NCBI RefSeq assembly: GCF_004331345.1 | Contig: NZ_SJJZ01000003.1 | Coordinates: 62,001 to 126,000 of the forward strand | Source of the DNA: Kribbella soli | GTDB taxonomy: Bacteria; Actinomycetota; Actinomycetes; Propionibacteriales; Kribbellaceae | Reading direction: 5' to 3' | DNA: 64,000 nt | Shown: positions 31,987 to 39,953 of the stretch, in pieces | Position numbering within the stretch: position 1 is the first letter of the stretch | Layout: the number at the start of each line of letters is the position of its first letter | Position numbers and translations under genes: made by a program | The notes under the pieces: generated by a model | Databases searched by the model: none | What the model was told of the DNA's origin: nothing | What the model saw: only the letters and a program-made list of their open reading frames with translations

Positions 31987-32948
31987 CAGTCGCCCGCCTT
32001 TCCGAAGCCGAAGATCCGGTTCTGCAGCAGCGTCACGATCATGATGATGACCGCGAGGATCAGCGCGCCGGCCGAGCCGTGCCCGAGGTCCTGGATCGAG
32101 CCGAGCGAGATGCTGTACAGGTAGACCAGCGGCGGCCGCGCGTAGTTGACGTTGCCGACCAGGTTGTAGAACTCGTCGAACGCCTGGTACGCCGCGATCA
32201 GGTTCAGGATCAGTACGGCGACCGACGTCGCCCGCAGCTGCGGCAACGTGATGTACCGGAAGACCTGCCACCCGGGCTTCGCCCCGTCGACGTACGCCGC
32301 CTCGTACAACGTCGGCGAGATCCGCTGCAGCCCGGCGATGAACAGGATCATGTAGAACCCGAGCTGCAGCCACAGCCGTACGGTCACCAGCGGGATCCAG
32401 TACCACGGCGGATCCACGGTCGACAGCCAGGCGATGTTCTCGATCCCGAACCAGCCGAGCACGGTGTTCGCGAGGCCGAACCGGACGCCGTTGAAGATTG
32501 ACAGCTTCCAGATCAGCGACGCGACGACGTACGAGCACGCGGTCGGCAGGAAGAAGACCGACCGGAAGAACGCCCGCGCGATCTTCACCTGGTTGACCAG
32601 CAACGCCAGCGCGAGCGCGAGCACGAACGTCAGCGGCACGATGAACACCGCGAAGATCGTGAACGTGCCCAGGCTGGACAGGAAGTTGTGGTCGGTGAGC
32701 ATGTCGACGTAGTTGCGCAGCCCGACGAACTTCGACGGTGTCGCGGTGTTGTACGCCTCGAAGAAGCTGAGGACCAGGCTCCAGATGATCGGCAGGTACG
32801 AGAAGATCAGCAGCCCGACCACGAACGGGCCGACGAAGATCCAGAACCACAGCGCGTTCCCGGCGATCCCCTTGTGACGACGTCGCCGCGTTCCCTGCCG
32901 CTCACCAGGGGCAGCGGGGTCCGCGGACGCCTTGGCCGGAGCGCTCAT
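31986..32948 (-). CDS. carbohydrate ABC transporter permease (MalF/UgpA type)
   Basis: 320 aa. A basic N-terminus (RQGTRRRRHKGIAG) precedes six membrane helices; EAA loop LYEAAYVDGAKPGWQVFRYITLP. Heterodimer partner of the MalG-type permease, whose gene overlaps by ATGA, and of the binding protein coded just upstream (4-nt overlap). Confidence 0.93.
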   Translation of the reverse strand: MSAPAKASADPAAPGERQGTRRRRHKGIAGNALWFWIFVGPFVVGLLIFSYLPIIWSLVLSFFEAYNTATPSKFVGLRNYVDMLTDHNFLSSLGTFTIFAVFIVPLTFVLALALALLVNQVKIARAFFRSVFFLPTACSYVVASLIWKLSIFNGVRFGLANTVLGWFGIENIAWLSTVDPPWYWIPLVTVRLWLQLGFYMILFIAGLQRISPTLYEAAYVDGAKPGWQVFRYITLPQLRATSVAVLILNLIAAYQAFDEFYNLVGNVNYARPPLVYLYSISLGSIQDLGHGSAGALILAVIIMIVTLLQNRIFGFGKAGD

Positions 32949-34228
32949 CCGAACAACCGGGACAGCTCGGCATTGACAGTCTTCTCGGCCTTGGCGATCT
33001 CGGCAGCTGGGTCAGCTCCCTTCTTGATGACGTTGGTGAGCAGATCGGTGAATGCCGTGCCCATCTTGGGCGTCCAGGCCGGGTTGTCGGTGTAGCCGTA
33101 GTCCTGGGTCAGCTTGACCGTGTCGGCGGCGACGCCGCTCTGCAGCTTGGCGGCCTTGGCTGCGAGGCTCTTGCGCGGCGGGATGTGGAAGCCGTAGTTC
33201 AGCGACCAGTCCTCCTGGTACTCCGACTTGTCGATCCACAGCCACTTGACGAACTTCTTCGCCGCGTCAACGTTCGCGCTCTTGGTGGACACGAACTGGG
33301 TCCAGCCGCCGGAGTACACGGCCGGCTTGGCCTGCGCGTCGAGCTTCGGGAACGGGATGACGCCGAGGTCGTCGCCGAGCGCCTTCTGCATTCCCGGCAC
33401 CGCCCACATACCGATGAACTGCATCGCCACCAGGCCCTGGTTGATCGCGGTCGGGTCCCACCAGTCCGTAGGCGCACCGAGCAGGACGCTCTTGCTGGCA
33501 TAAAGCTCGTGCAGTTTGCCGAAGGCCTGGGCGGCGCGATCATCGGTGAAGCCGGGCTTGTTGTCCTTGGTCAGGTACTCGCCGCCGGACGAGTACAGCG
33601 CCGGACCGCCCATGACGTTGCCGCCGTCGTTGCCGACGAAGATGCCCTTGACCTTGTTCGTGGTGAGTTCCTTGGCCGCGGAGATCAGGTCGTCGATCGT
33701 CTCCGGCGGCTTGATCCCGGCCTTGTCCAGCAGGCTCTTGCGGTAGTAGATGACCTGCGGGTCGATGATCATCCGGACCCCGTAGATCTTGCCGTCCAGG
33801 GTGTTGGTGGCCAGGTCGCCCGGCTGGAAGTCGTCCTTGACGTCGGCCATGATGTCGTCCAGCGGCACCACCTGGTTGCTCTTCACCATGCCGATGTTGA
33901 AGTGGCCCTCGAAGACGTCCGGGCCCTTGCTGGAGAGCAGGCCGGATGCGAGTTTGGCGTCGTAGTCACCAGGCGTCCACTGCACGGTGACGTTCGCGTC
34001 GGGGTAGGCCTTGGCGTACTTCAGCGCCGCCTGCTGGGTCCCGGTCTCGCCGTACTGGTGGTACCACTGCGCCAGGTTGACCTTGGCGCCGCCACTTCCG
34101 CCGCCGGACGACGGTCGGCCGGTATTGCCGCCACAGGCCGCGGTGAATGCGGCGAGGGCGGCCAGGCCCCCGGTCCGCTTGAGCAGGTCGCGCCGGGAGA
34201 GTCCGGCGTTCGGAACATGAGCAGGCAT
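32945..34228 (-). CDS. extracellular sugar-binding lipoprotein (ABC importer)
   Basis: 427 aa solute-binding protein. The N-terminus has a twin-arginine motif SRRDLLKRTGG, hydrophobic stretch LAALAAFTA and lipobox TAACGG, so it is probably exported folded by Tat and lipid-anchored. The rest matches cluster B maltose-type binding proteins (LAQWYHQYGETGTQQAALKYA, GPDVFEGHFNIGMV, YSGGWTQFVSTKSANVDAAKKFVKWL). ATG 34228 has AAGGTGG upstream. First gene of the importer operon, preceded by a palindromic operator. Sugar specificity is not predictable. Confidence 0.92.
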   Translation of the reverse strand: MPAHVPNAGLSRRDLLKRTGGLAALAAFTAACGGNTGRPSSGGGSGGAKVNLAQWYHQYGETGTQQAALKYAKAYPDANVTVQWTPGDYDAKLASGLLSSKGPDVFEGHFNIGMVKSNQVVPLDDIMADVKDDFQPGDLATNTLDGKIYGVRMIIDPQVIYYRKSLLDKAGIKPPETIDDLISAAKELTTNKVKGIFVGNDGGNVMGGPALYSSGGEYLTKDNKPGFTDDRAAQAFGKLHELYASKSVLLGAPTDWWDPTAINQGLVAMQFIGMWAVPGMQKALGDDLGVIPFPKLDAQAKPAVYSGGWTQFVSTKSANVDAAKKFVKWLWIDKSEYQEDWSLNYGFHIPPRKSLAAKAAKLQSGVAADTVKLTQDYGYTDNPAWTPKMGTAFTDLLTNVIKKGADPAAEIAKAEKTVNAELSRLFG

Positions 34229-34281
34229 GAATTCCACCTTCCCGAGAGGGAACGTCGCAGGGGACGCACGGTTCCGAGGTA

Positions 34282-34296
34282 CTTAACGGCGTTAAG
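34282..34296. promoter_or_regulatory. palindromic operator of the sugar importer operon
   Basis: CTTAACG-G-CGTTAAG is a perfect 15-bp palindrome 54 nt before the start of the binding-protein gene. A TTGACT on the minus strand about 40 nt further upstream may be its -35. The size and A/T-rich half-sites fit a LacI- or GntR-type repressor, but no such gene is nearby. Confidence 0.6.
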
Positions 34297-34364
34297 CATC
34301 TCCGAGTTCTGGCACACGGTACTGCAAGTCAATCGTTGTAGAAGTGGCAGCACAATGGCTCAAA

Positions 34365-34393
34365 AGCGCGCCCGGCGCAAGACCGGGCGCGCT
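34365..34393 (-). terminator. rho-independent terminator after fadB
   Basis: AGCGCGCCCGG and CCGGGCGCGCT form an 11-bp perfect stem with a 7-nt loop; on the minus strand it is followed by TTTG. It lies 40 nt after the fadB stop. Confidence 0.65.
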
Positions 34394-34433
34394 GCAATTT
34401 GTTTGAACGTGTGTAGTTGGTATCGGGCCGTGA

Positions 34434-36578
34434 TCAGCAAAAGATCTCGCCGGCCGCTGCCTTCCGGATCAGGAGCGCCGGCGGCTCGAAGCGGGCGCCG
34501 TACGTCGTTGCCAGCTCGCGGGCCCGGTCCGCGAACGCGGTGAGCCCGTAGGCGTTCACGTACTGCAACGCGCCGCCGTGCAGCGGCGGGAAGCCGATCC
34601 CGAAGATCGACCCGATGTTGGCGTCCGGCACCGAGCGCAGCACGCCCTCGTCGAGGCATTTCACGGTTTCCAAAGACATCGCGAACAGCATCCGCTCCTG
34701 CAGGTCGACGAGCGGCACGTCACCGTCGGCAGCGAAGTGCTCCCGCAACCCTGGCCACAACCGCTTCGGCCCGTCGGCCGGGTAGTCGTAGAACCCCACA
34801 CCGGCGGCCTTGCCGCGCCGGTCGAACTCGTTGACGAGCCGGTCGGTAACCGCCATCCCAGGGTGGTCGTCGAACGCGCCCGCGCTGTCACCCGCCGCCC
34901 GCGCGTCGTCCCGGATCTTCTGCGGCAGCGTCAGGGTCACCTCGTCCAGCATCGCCAGCGGCGGCGCCGGGAAGCCGGCCTGCGTCGCGGCACGCTCGAT
35001 CATCACCGGGTCGACACCCTCGGCGACCATCGCGGCACCTTCCATCACGAGCGTGCCGAACACCCGCGACGTGAAGAACCCACGGCTGTCGTTGACCACG
35101 ATCGGCGTCTTCTTGATCTGCCGTACGACGTCGTACGCCTGCGCGATCGCCCGGTCCGAGGTCTTCTCCCCCACGATCAGCTCGACCAGCGGCATCCGGT
35201 CGACCGGCGAGAAGAAGTGCATGCCGATGAAGTCGTCCGGCCGGTCGACGCCGTCGGCGAGCGCGGTGATCGGCAGCGTGGAGGTGTTCGAGCAGAGCAG
35301 CGCATCCGGCTCGACCACGTCGGCGATCTCCGCGAACACCTTCTGCTTCAGCCCGCCGTCCTCGAAGACGGCCTCGATCACCAGGTCGCAGCCGGCCAGG
35401 TCGTTCGGGTCGCCGGTCGGGGTGATCCGGCTCAGGAACGCCTCCACATCGGCAGCGGTCGAGCGCCCCTTCGCGACCTGCTTCGCGAGCAGCTTCTCGG
35501 AGTACTCCTTGCCGCGCTCGGCCGCCTCCAACGACACATCCTTGAGCACCACGGAGATCCCGGCCTTCGCGCAGACGTACGCGATGCCGGCGCCCATCAT
35601 CCCCGCCCCGAGCACACCGACCTTGCGCGCGGAGTACTTCGGTACGCCGGACGGCCGCGACCCGCCCGCGTTGATCGACTGCAGGTCGAAGAAGAACGCC
35701 TGGATCATGTTCTTCGCGATCTGGCCGGTCGCCAGCGACACGAAGTACCGCGACTCGATCCGCGAGGCGGTCTCGAAGTCGACCTGGCTGCCCTCGACCG
35801 CGGCGCTCATGATGGCCCGCGGCGCCGGGTACGGCGCGCCCTTGAGCTGCTTGCGCAGGTTCGCCGGGAACGCGGGCAGGAAAGCGGCCAGCTTCGGCGA
35901 GGACGGCGTACCACCGGGGATCTTGTACCCGTCGCGGTCCCACGGCTGCTTGGCGTCGCCGTCGTACGTCGCGATCCACCGGCGGGCCGCGTCGAGCAGC
36001 TCCGCGGCCGGCACGACCTCGTCGACGATCCCCACGCTCGCGGCGTGCGCGGGCTTCATCCGCTGACCCTGCAGCAGCACCTTCATCAGCGCGTCCTGGA
36101 GTCCGAGCATCCGAACCGTGCGGGTCACTCCCCCGCCGCCGGGCAGCAGCCCGAGCGTCACTTCCGGTACGCCGATCTCGATCCGGTTGTCGTCGGCAAC
36201 GATCCGGTGCTGGCAGGCGAGCGCGATCTCGAGCCCGCCGCCGAGCGCGGATCCGTTGATCGCGGCAACCACCGGGACACCCAACGTTTCCAGGGTCCTG
36301 AGCTGCCGCTTGACCTCTTCGATCGTGGCGAACACCTCGGCCGCGTCGGACGGCTGGATCTGCGACAGCAGCTGGAGGTTCCCGCCGGCGAAGAACGTCG
36401 ACTTCGCACTCGTCACGATCACGCCCTTGAGCAGCGCCTTCTCGGCGACCAGGCGTTCGACGGTCGCGCCCATCGCCTCGACGTACGCGTCGTTCATCGT
36501 GTTCGCTGAGGCGTCCGGGTCGTTCATCGTCAGCGTGACGACACCGGCGTCGTTCTTCCACTCGATCATGGTGGTCAT
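34434..36578 (-). CDS. fadB: multifunctional enoyl-CoA hydratase / 3-hydroxyacyl-CoA dehydrogenase
   Basis: 714 aa beta-oxidation enzyme. Residues 1-190: crotonase domain (FFAGGNLQLLSQIQ; INGSALGGGLEIALACQHRI; VPEVTLGLLPGGGGVTR with catalytic Glu residues). Residues 310-500: NAD-binding GVLGAGMMGAGIAYVCAKAG; NTSTLPITAL; GMHFFSPVDRMPLVELI. C-terminal repeats follow. It converts trans-2-enoyl-CoA to 3-ketoacyl-CoA. ATG 36578 overlaps the thiolase stop (ATGA), giving a FadA-FadB operon. Confidence 0.95.
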   Translation of the reverse strand: MTTMIEWKNDAGVVTLTMNDPDASANTMNDAYVEAMGATVERLVAEKALLKGVIVTSAKSTFFAGGNLQLLSQIQPSDAAEVFATIEEVKRQLRTLETLGVPVVAAINGSALGGGLEIALACQHRIVADDNRIEIGVPEVTLGLLPGGGGVTRTVRMLGLQDALMKVLLQGQRMKPAHAASVGIVDEVVPAAELLDAARRWIATYDGDAKQPWDRDGYKIPGGTPSSPKLAAFLPAFPANLRKQLKGAPYPAPRAIMSAAVEGSQVDFETASRIESRYFVSLATGQIAKNMIQAFFFDLQSINAGGSRPSGVPKYSARKVGVLGAGMMGAGIAYVCAKAGISVVLKDVSLEAAERGKEYSEKLLAKQVAKGRSTAADVEAFLSRITPTGDPNDLAGCDLVIEAVFEDGGLKQKVFAEIADVVEPDALLCSNTSTLPITALADGVDRPDDFIGMHFFSPVDRMPLVELIVGEKTSDRAIAQAYDVVRQIKKTPIVVNDSRGFFTSRVFGTLVMEGAAMVAEGVDPVMIERAATQAGFPAPPLAMLDEVTLTLPQKIRDDARAAGDSAGAFDDHPGMAVTDRLVNEFDRRGKAAGVGFYDYPADGPKRLWPGLREHFAADGDVPLVDLQERMLFAMSLETVKCLDEGVLRSVPDANIGSIFGIGFPPLHGGALQYVNAYGLTAFADRARELATTYGARFEPPALLIRKAAAGEIFC

Positions 36579-37795
36579 GCGGGCAGCCTCTCGATGATCG
36601 TCGCGACGCCCATCCCGCCGCCGACGCACAGGGTGGCCAGTCCGTAGCGGAGCTCGCGTCGCTCCAGCTCGTCCAGCAGGGTTCCGATCAGCATCGCGCC
36701 GGTGGCGCCGAGCGGGTGGCCGAGTGCGATCGCACCGCCGTTCACGTTCACCTTCTCGTGCGGTACGCCGAGATCCTTCATGAAGTGCATGACCGCGGCC
36801 GCGAACGCCTCGTTCATCTCGAACAGGTCGATGTCGTCGACCTCGAGCCCGGCCTTGGCCAGCGCCTTGCGAGCAGCCGGCGCCGGGCCGGTCAGCATGA
36901 TCGTCGGATCCGCGCCGCTGACGCCGGTCGCGACCACGCGGCCGCGCGGTGCCTGCCCGAGCGCCTCACCCGCCTTCTCGTTGCCGACAGCAACCAGGGC
37001 CGCCCCGTCGACGATGCCCGACGAGTTGCCCGCATGGTGCACGTGCGAGATCCGCTCGACGGTCAGGTACTTCTCCAGCGCGACCGAGTCGAACCCACCG
37101 TGCTCCCCGATCGCTTCGAACGACAACGGCAGCCCGGCGAGAGTCTCGACGGACGTCCCGGGCCGGACGAGCTGGTCATGGTCCAGGATCCGCAGCCCGT
37201 TCCGATCCACGACCGGTACGACGGAACGCGCGAAGTACCCGTTGACCCACGCCTTCGCGGCCCGAGCGTGCGACTCGGCGGCGTACGTGTCGACGTCGGT
37301 GCGGGAGAAGCCGTCGAGCGTCGCGATCAGGTCCGCGCTGATGCCTTGCGGGATGAAGCCGGTCTCGAGAGCGGTCTCCGGGTCCATCGCCCACGCACCG
37401 CCGTCGGAGCCCATCTTCACGCGCGACATCGACTCGACGCCGCCGGCCAGGATGAAGTCCTCCCACCCCGACCGCACCCGCTGCGCTGCCTGATTGACAG
37501 CCTCGAGACCCGAGGCGCAGAAGCGGTTCAGCTGCACGCCGCCGGTCGTCTCGGGATAGCCGGCCATCAGTACGGCGGTCCGCGCGATGTCCATGCCCTG
37601 GTCGCCGATCGGCGTCACGACCCCGAGCACCACGTCGTCGATGACGGCCGGATCCAGATCGGGATGCCGGGTCCGCAACTCCTGCAGCAGCCCGGTGATC
37701 AGCTGGATCGGCTTGACCTCGTGCAGCGCACCGGTGGGCTTGCCCTTGCCGCGCGGTGTCCGAATCGCGTCGTACAGAAAGGCTTCGCTGGTCAT
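36575..37795 (-). CDS. fadA: acetyl-CoA C-acyltransferase (thiolase)
   Basis: 406 aa. Cleaves 3-ketoacyl-CoA. Active-site Cys in NRFCASGLEAVNQAAQ, GGVESMSRVKMG, NVNGGAIALGHPLGATGA and CVGGGMGVA with the second Cys. First gene of the fadA-fadB operon. The ATG at 37795 follows CACAAT by 7 nt, in a MerR-like promoter with a TGACAG/CTGTCA palindrome. Divergent from a MerR-family regulator, which probably controls it. Confidence 0.95.
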   Translation of the reverse strand: MTSEAFLYDAIRTPRGKGKPTGALHEVKPIQLITGLLQELRTRHPDLDPAVIDDVVLGVVTPIGDQGMDIARTAVLMAGYPETTGGVQLNRFCASGLEAVNQAAQRVRSGWEDFILAGGVESMSRVKMGSDGGAWAMDPETALETGFIPQGISADLIATLDGFSRTDVDTYAAESHARAAKAWVNGYFARSVVPVVDRNGLRILDHDQLVRPGTSVETLAGLPLSFEAIGEHGGFDSVALEKYLTVERISHVHHAGNSSGIVDGAALVAVGNEKAGEALGQAPRGRVVATGVSGADPTIMLTGPAPAARKALAKAGLEVDDIDLFEMNEAFAAAVMHFMKDLGVPHEKVNVNGGAIALGHPLGATGAMLIGTLLDELERRELRYGLATLCVGGGMGVATIIERLPA

Positions 37796-37802
37796 GGGGT
37801 CG

Positions 37803-37833
37803 ATTGTGACAGTAACGCTGTCATGATGGTCAA
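37803..37833 (-). promoter_or_regulatory. MerR-type promoter and operator of fadA-fadB
   Basis: Minus strand: TTGACC (37833-37828), 19-bp spacer, CACAAT (37808-37803), 7 nt, ATG 37795. The palindrome TGACAG-TAACG-CTGTCA (37807-37823) fills the spacer and touches the -10. The same layout recurs at 45917-45947. Confidence 0.7.
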
Positions 37834-37844
37834 GTGGGGGCCGT

Positions 37845-37850
37845 TATGAT
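37845..37850 (+). promoter_or_regulatory. -10 box TATGAT, leaderless promoter of the MerR gene
   Basis: TATGAT with exactly 7 nt to ATG 37858. The operator palindrome at 37807-37823 lies just upstream, allowing autoregulation. Confidence 0.55.
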
Positions 37851-37857
37851 CTCCGCC

Positions 37858-38589
37858 ATGTCGGAAGTGGCGGGGGACGCGACCCTGACAGTCGACGAGC
37901 TGTCGACTCGGGTCGGTATGACGGTGCGCACGTTGCGGTTCTACGCGGGGCGGGGGCTGATTCCGCCGCCGATCCGGCGCGGGCGGGTCGGGTACTACGG
38001 CGCAGAACACATCGCGCGGCTCGATCTGGTGCGCGAGCTGCAGGCGCACGGGTTCACGCTGCAGGCGATCGAGGGGTACCTGGACCGGATCCCCACCGAC
38101 GCGACACCCCAGGACATCGCGCTGCACCGGACGCTACTGACGCCGTGGATGCGCGATCTCCCCGAAACGCTTGATCGGGCGACACTGGTACGGCGTACCG
38201 GCCGGGAGCTGAACGACGACGACATCGAAATGCTGGTGGCGCTCGGGGTGGTCGAGCCGACGCCCGACGAGGACGTGTTCCAGGTCGCGACCGCGCACCT
38301 GAGTCTCGGCGTCGAACTGCTCGACCTGGATCTCCCGGTCGAGGCCGTACTGGACGCCGGCCGCATCTTCACCGAGCACGGCCGCGCAATCGCCGAGGAA
38401 CTGACCGAGGTCTTCCGCACCAAGGTCTGGCCCCACTACCGCGACTCCGGCGGCCCCCCGGAACACATCCAGCAACTAGTAGAACGCTTCAAACCAGTCA
38501 CCATCCAAGGCCTCGTCCTGGCCTACGAACGAGCCGTAGGCGAAACCCAACGAGACACCATCCGCCGAACCCAACACAAACCCCGCTAA
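37858..38589 (+). CDS. MerR-family regulator, probable controller of fatty-acid catabolism
   Basis: 243 aa, longer than usual MerR proteins. N-terminal winged helix TVDELSTRVGMTVRTLRFYAGRGLIPPP with YYGAEHIARLDLVRELQAHGFTLQAIEGYL; the C-terminal 150 residues are helical and could bind an acyl-CoA or other effector. Divergent from fadA-fadB, with an operator between. The same operator precedes the AMACR-acyl-CoA dehydrogenase operon at 45.9 kb. ATG 37858 is supported by a TATGAT box 7 nt upstream; the frame is open a little further 5'. Confidence 0.85.
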   Translation: MSEVAGDATLTVDELSTRVGMTVRTLRFYAGRGLIPPPIRRGRVGYYGAEHIARLDLVRELQAHGFTLQAIEGYLDRIPTDATPQDIALHRTLLTPWMRDLPETLDRATLVRRTGRELNDDDIEMLVALGVVEPTPDEDVFQVATAHLSLGVELLDLDLPVEAVLDAGRIFTEHGRAIAEELTEVFRTKVWPHYRDSGGPPEHIQQLVERFKPVTIQGLVLAYERAVGETQRDTIRRTQHKPR

Positions 38590-38661
38590 CCCCACCCCCG
38601 CCCCACCCGCCCACCCCACCTCCCGCCACACCCCGGCCCACTGCCCAAGCAACCGCCCGCA

Positions 38662-38689
38662 GTCCGCGGTCCGCGGTCCGCGGTCCGCC
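38662..38689 (+). repeat. 7-bp tandem repeat GTCCGCG
   Basis: Three perfect GTCCGCG units and a fourth GTCCGCC, upstream of array unit 1. A shortened version occurs before unit 4 near 39135. Confidence 0.8.
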
Positions 38690-38746
38690 ACCCAACCACC
38701 CACCCACCCGCCCCGCCGCCCGACGCCCCGCCACATCGCGGGCCGT

Positions 38747-38788
38747 TGAACAGGTTGCCGGGGGCTCGCACTGGTTATTGCTTGTTCA
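38747..38788 (+). repeat. array unit 1 (42 nt)
   Basis: TGAACAGG ... CTTGTTCA ends; interior TTGCCGGGGGCTCGCA. One stem position is G-T, which pairs as G-U in plus-strand RNA. Followed by GCCCCC at 38791. Confidence 0.85.
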
Positions 38789-38878
38789 ATGCCCCCACCA
38801 CGCCGGCACACCCCCACCTCCCGCCACACCCGCCCAACCAACCGCCCGCGGCACGTGGTCCGCCACATCGCGGGGCGT

Positions 38879-38920
38879 TGAACAGGTTGCCGGGGGCTCG
38901 CACCGGCTATTGCCTGTTCA
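38879..38920 (+). repeat. array unit 2 (42 nt)
   Basis: TGAACAGG ... CCTGTTCA, perfect 8-bp ends; inner CCGG/CCGG. Identical to unit 3. Followed by GCCCCC at 38923. Confidence 0.88.
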
Positions 38921-39006
38921 CTGCCCCCACACGCCGGCACCCCCACCACAGGCTGCGTTGACGCCCTCCGCTGTGGAGGTGGAGGTGGCCGGTGTGCCGG
39001 GGTGTG

Positions 39007-39048
39007 TGAACAGGTTGCCGGGGGCTCGCACCGGCTATTGCCTGTTCA
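39007..39048 (+). repeat. array unit 3 (42 nt)
   Basis: Identical to unit 2 over all 42 nt. Followed by GCCCCC at 39051. Left flank differs (GTGTGCCGGGGTGTG instead of ATCGCGGGGCGT). Confidence 0.88.
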
Positions 39049-39206
39049 CTGCCCCCACCACGCCGGCACACCCCCGCCCCCGACACCTCCCGCCACACCC
39101 CGCCCCACCAACCGCACGCCCCGCCGCGCACGGTCCCGCGGTCCGCCACTCAACCACCCGCCCACCCAACCAACCCGCCGCCCGCGCTCGCCGCATCGCG
39201 GGGCGT

Positions 39207-39248
39207 TGAACAGGTTGCCGGGGGCTCGCATCGGTTATTGCCTGTTCA
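39207..39248 (+). repeat. array unit 4 (42 nt)
   Basis: As unit 2 except two substitutions in the centre (CATCGGTT). Left flank again ATCGCGGGGCGT as in units 1 and 2. GCCCCC at 39251. Confidence 0.87.
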
Positions 39249-39338
39249 GCGCCCCCATCACGCCGACACATCCCCCACCACGGGCTGCGTTGGCGCCCTC
39301 CCGTTGAGCGTGAGGTCGGCCTGGGTGGGGCCGGAGGT

Positions 39339-39355
39339 GGGAGTGGGCGGGAGGG
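39339..39355 (+). repeat. G-quadruplex-type motif in the array
   Basis: Four G3 runs (39339, 39345, 39349, 39353) with loops of 3, 1 and 1 nt on the plus strand, inside the spacer between units 4 and 5. Possible, untested quadruplex. Confidence 0.5.
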
Positions 39356-39431
39356 AGACGGAGTGGCGTACGGCGCGAGGTTAGGTCTGGGGTGGGGCGA
39401 GAGGTGGGGTAGGCCGGTGTGTCGGGATGTG

Positions 39432-39473
39432 TGAACAGGTTGCCGGGGGCTCGCACCTGTTATTGCCTGTTCA
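39432..39473 (+). repeat. array unit 5 (42 nt)
   Basis: As unit 2 except CACCTGTT in the centre, which weakens the inner CCGG pairing; outer 8-bp ends are perfect. GCCCCC at 39476. Confidence 0.87.
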
Positions 39474-39746
39474 GCGCCCCCACCACGCCGGCGCGCCCCC
39501 ACCACGGGCTGCGTTGAGGCCCTCCGCTGGGGCGGGAAGTCGGCGTGCGCGGGAGGCGGGAGCGGGTGGGACGGAAGGTACGCGTGGGTGCAGCGCGGAA
39601 GGTGCGCGTGGGTGCAGCGCGGGAGGTGGGCCTGGGGGCGGCGCGAGGTGGGCGTGAGGCGCGGCACGAGGTGGGAGTCGGGTGCGGCGCGACGTTAGGT
39701 GTGCGGCGGGGCGAGGGGTGGGGGTGGGCCGGTGTGGCGGGGTGGG

Positions 39747-39788
39747 TGAACAGGTTATTTGGTGTGCGGCGGGACCGGATGGCGTTCA
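39747..39788 (+). repeat. array unit 6 (diverged, 42 nt)
   Basis: Keeps TGAACAGGTTATT at the left, GTTCA at the right, the exact 42-nt length and the following GCCCCC (39790), but the interior is different (GTGCGGCGGGACCGG). Five outer base pairs remain. Confidence 0.7.
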
Positions 39789-39808
39789 TGCCCCCGCTGA
39801 CCTAAGGG

Positions 39809-39863
39809 GTTGGGGATGCGGAGGTAGGTGAGGCCTCGGAGGTCTAGGTAGGTGTTGGTGGGG
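39809..39863 (-). pseudogene. duplicated 3' end of the DUF6510 gene
   Basis: 55 nt identical to 39960-40014, which encodes the last residues of the DUF6510 protein (LDLRGLTYLRIPN). The copy lacks the rest of the gene. It arose with array unit 6 in a tandem duplication of about 150 bp. Confidence 0.8.
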
Positions 39864-39898
39864 CGAGGGGCGGGGGGGGGCTGGTGTGGCGGGGTGCT

Positions 39899-39940
39899 TG
39901 GACAGGTTATTGGTTGTGTGGCGGCACCAGATTGTGTTCA
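39899..39940 (+). repeat. array unit 7 (diverged, 42 nt)
   Basis: TGGACAGGTTATT at the left, TGTTCA at the right, 42 nt long, then GCCCCC (39942). The third pair is G-T, compatible with plus-strand RNA pairing. Lies 14 nt past the stop of DUF6510 on the opposite strand. Confidence 0.7.
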
Positions 39941-39953
39941 CGCCCCCGCTGAA

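Larger units (their letters stand above)
38590..39953. repeat. non-coding repeat array of seven 42-nt palindromic units
   Basis: 1.36 kb gap between convergent genes with no convincing coding sequence. It holds seven 42-nt imperfect palindromes (units listed separately) separated by 86 to 273 nt. Spacers between units 1-2 and 3-4 share one sequence (C-rich on the plus strand); those between 2-3, 4-5 and 5-6 share another (starts C-rich, ends G-rich). GCCCCC follows every unit after 1-2 nt. Open frames here are spurious and only translate the repeats. Function unknown; see findings. Confidence 0.85.

Noticed and set aside
38476..39667. small open frames in the repeat array with repeated peptides such as SPRQPVQRPAM
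   Set aside because: The peptides only translate the 42-nt units and GC-rich spacers, occur in several frames and on both strands, and lack ribosome binding sites.
38747..39940. CRISPR array
   Set aside because: Spacers are related to each other, vary from 86 to 273 nt and there are no cas genes.
38747..39940. integron attC cassette array
   Set aside because: No integrase and no coding cassettes between the palindromes; unit ends do not match the attC core sites.
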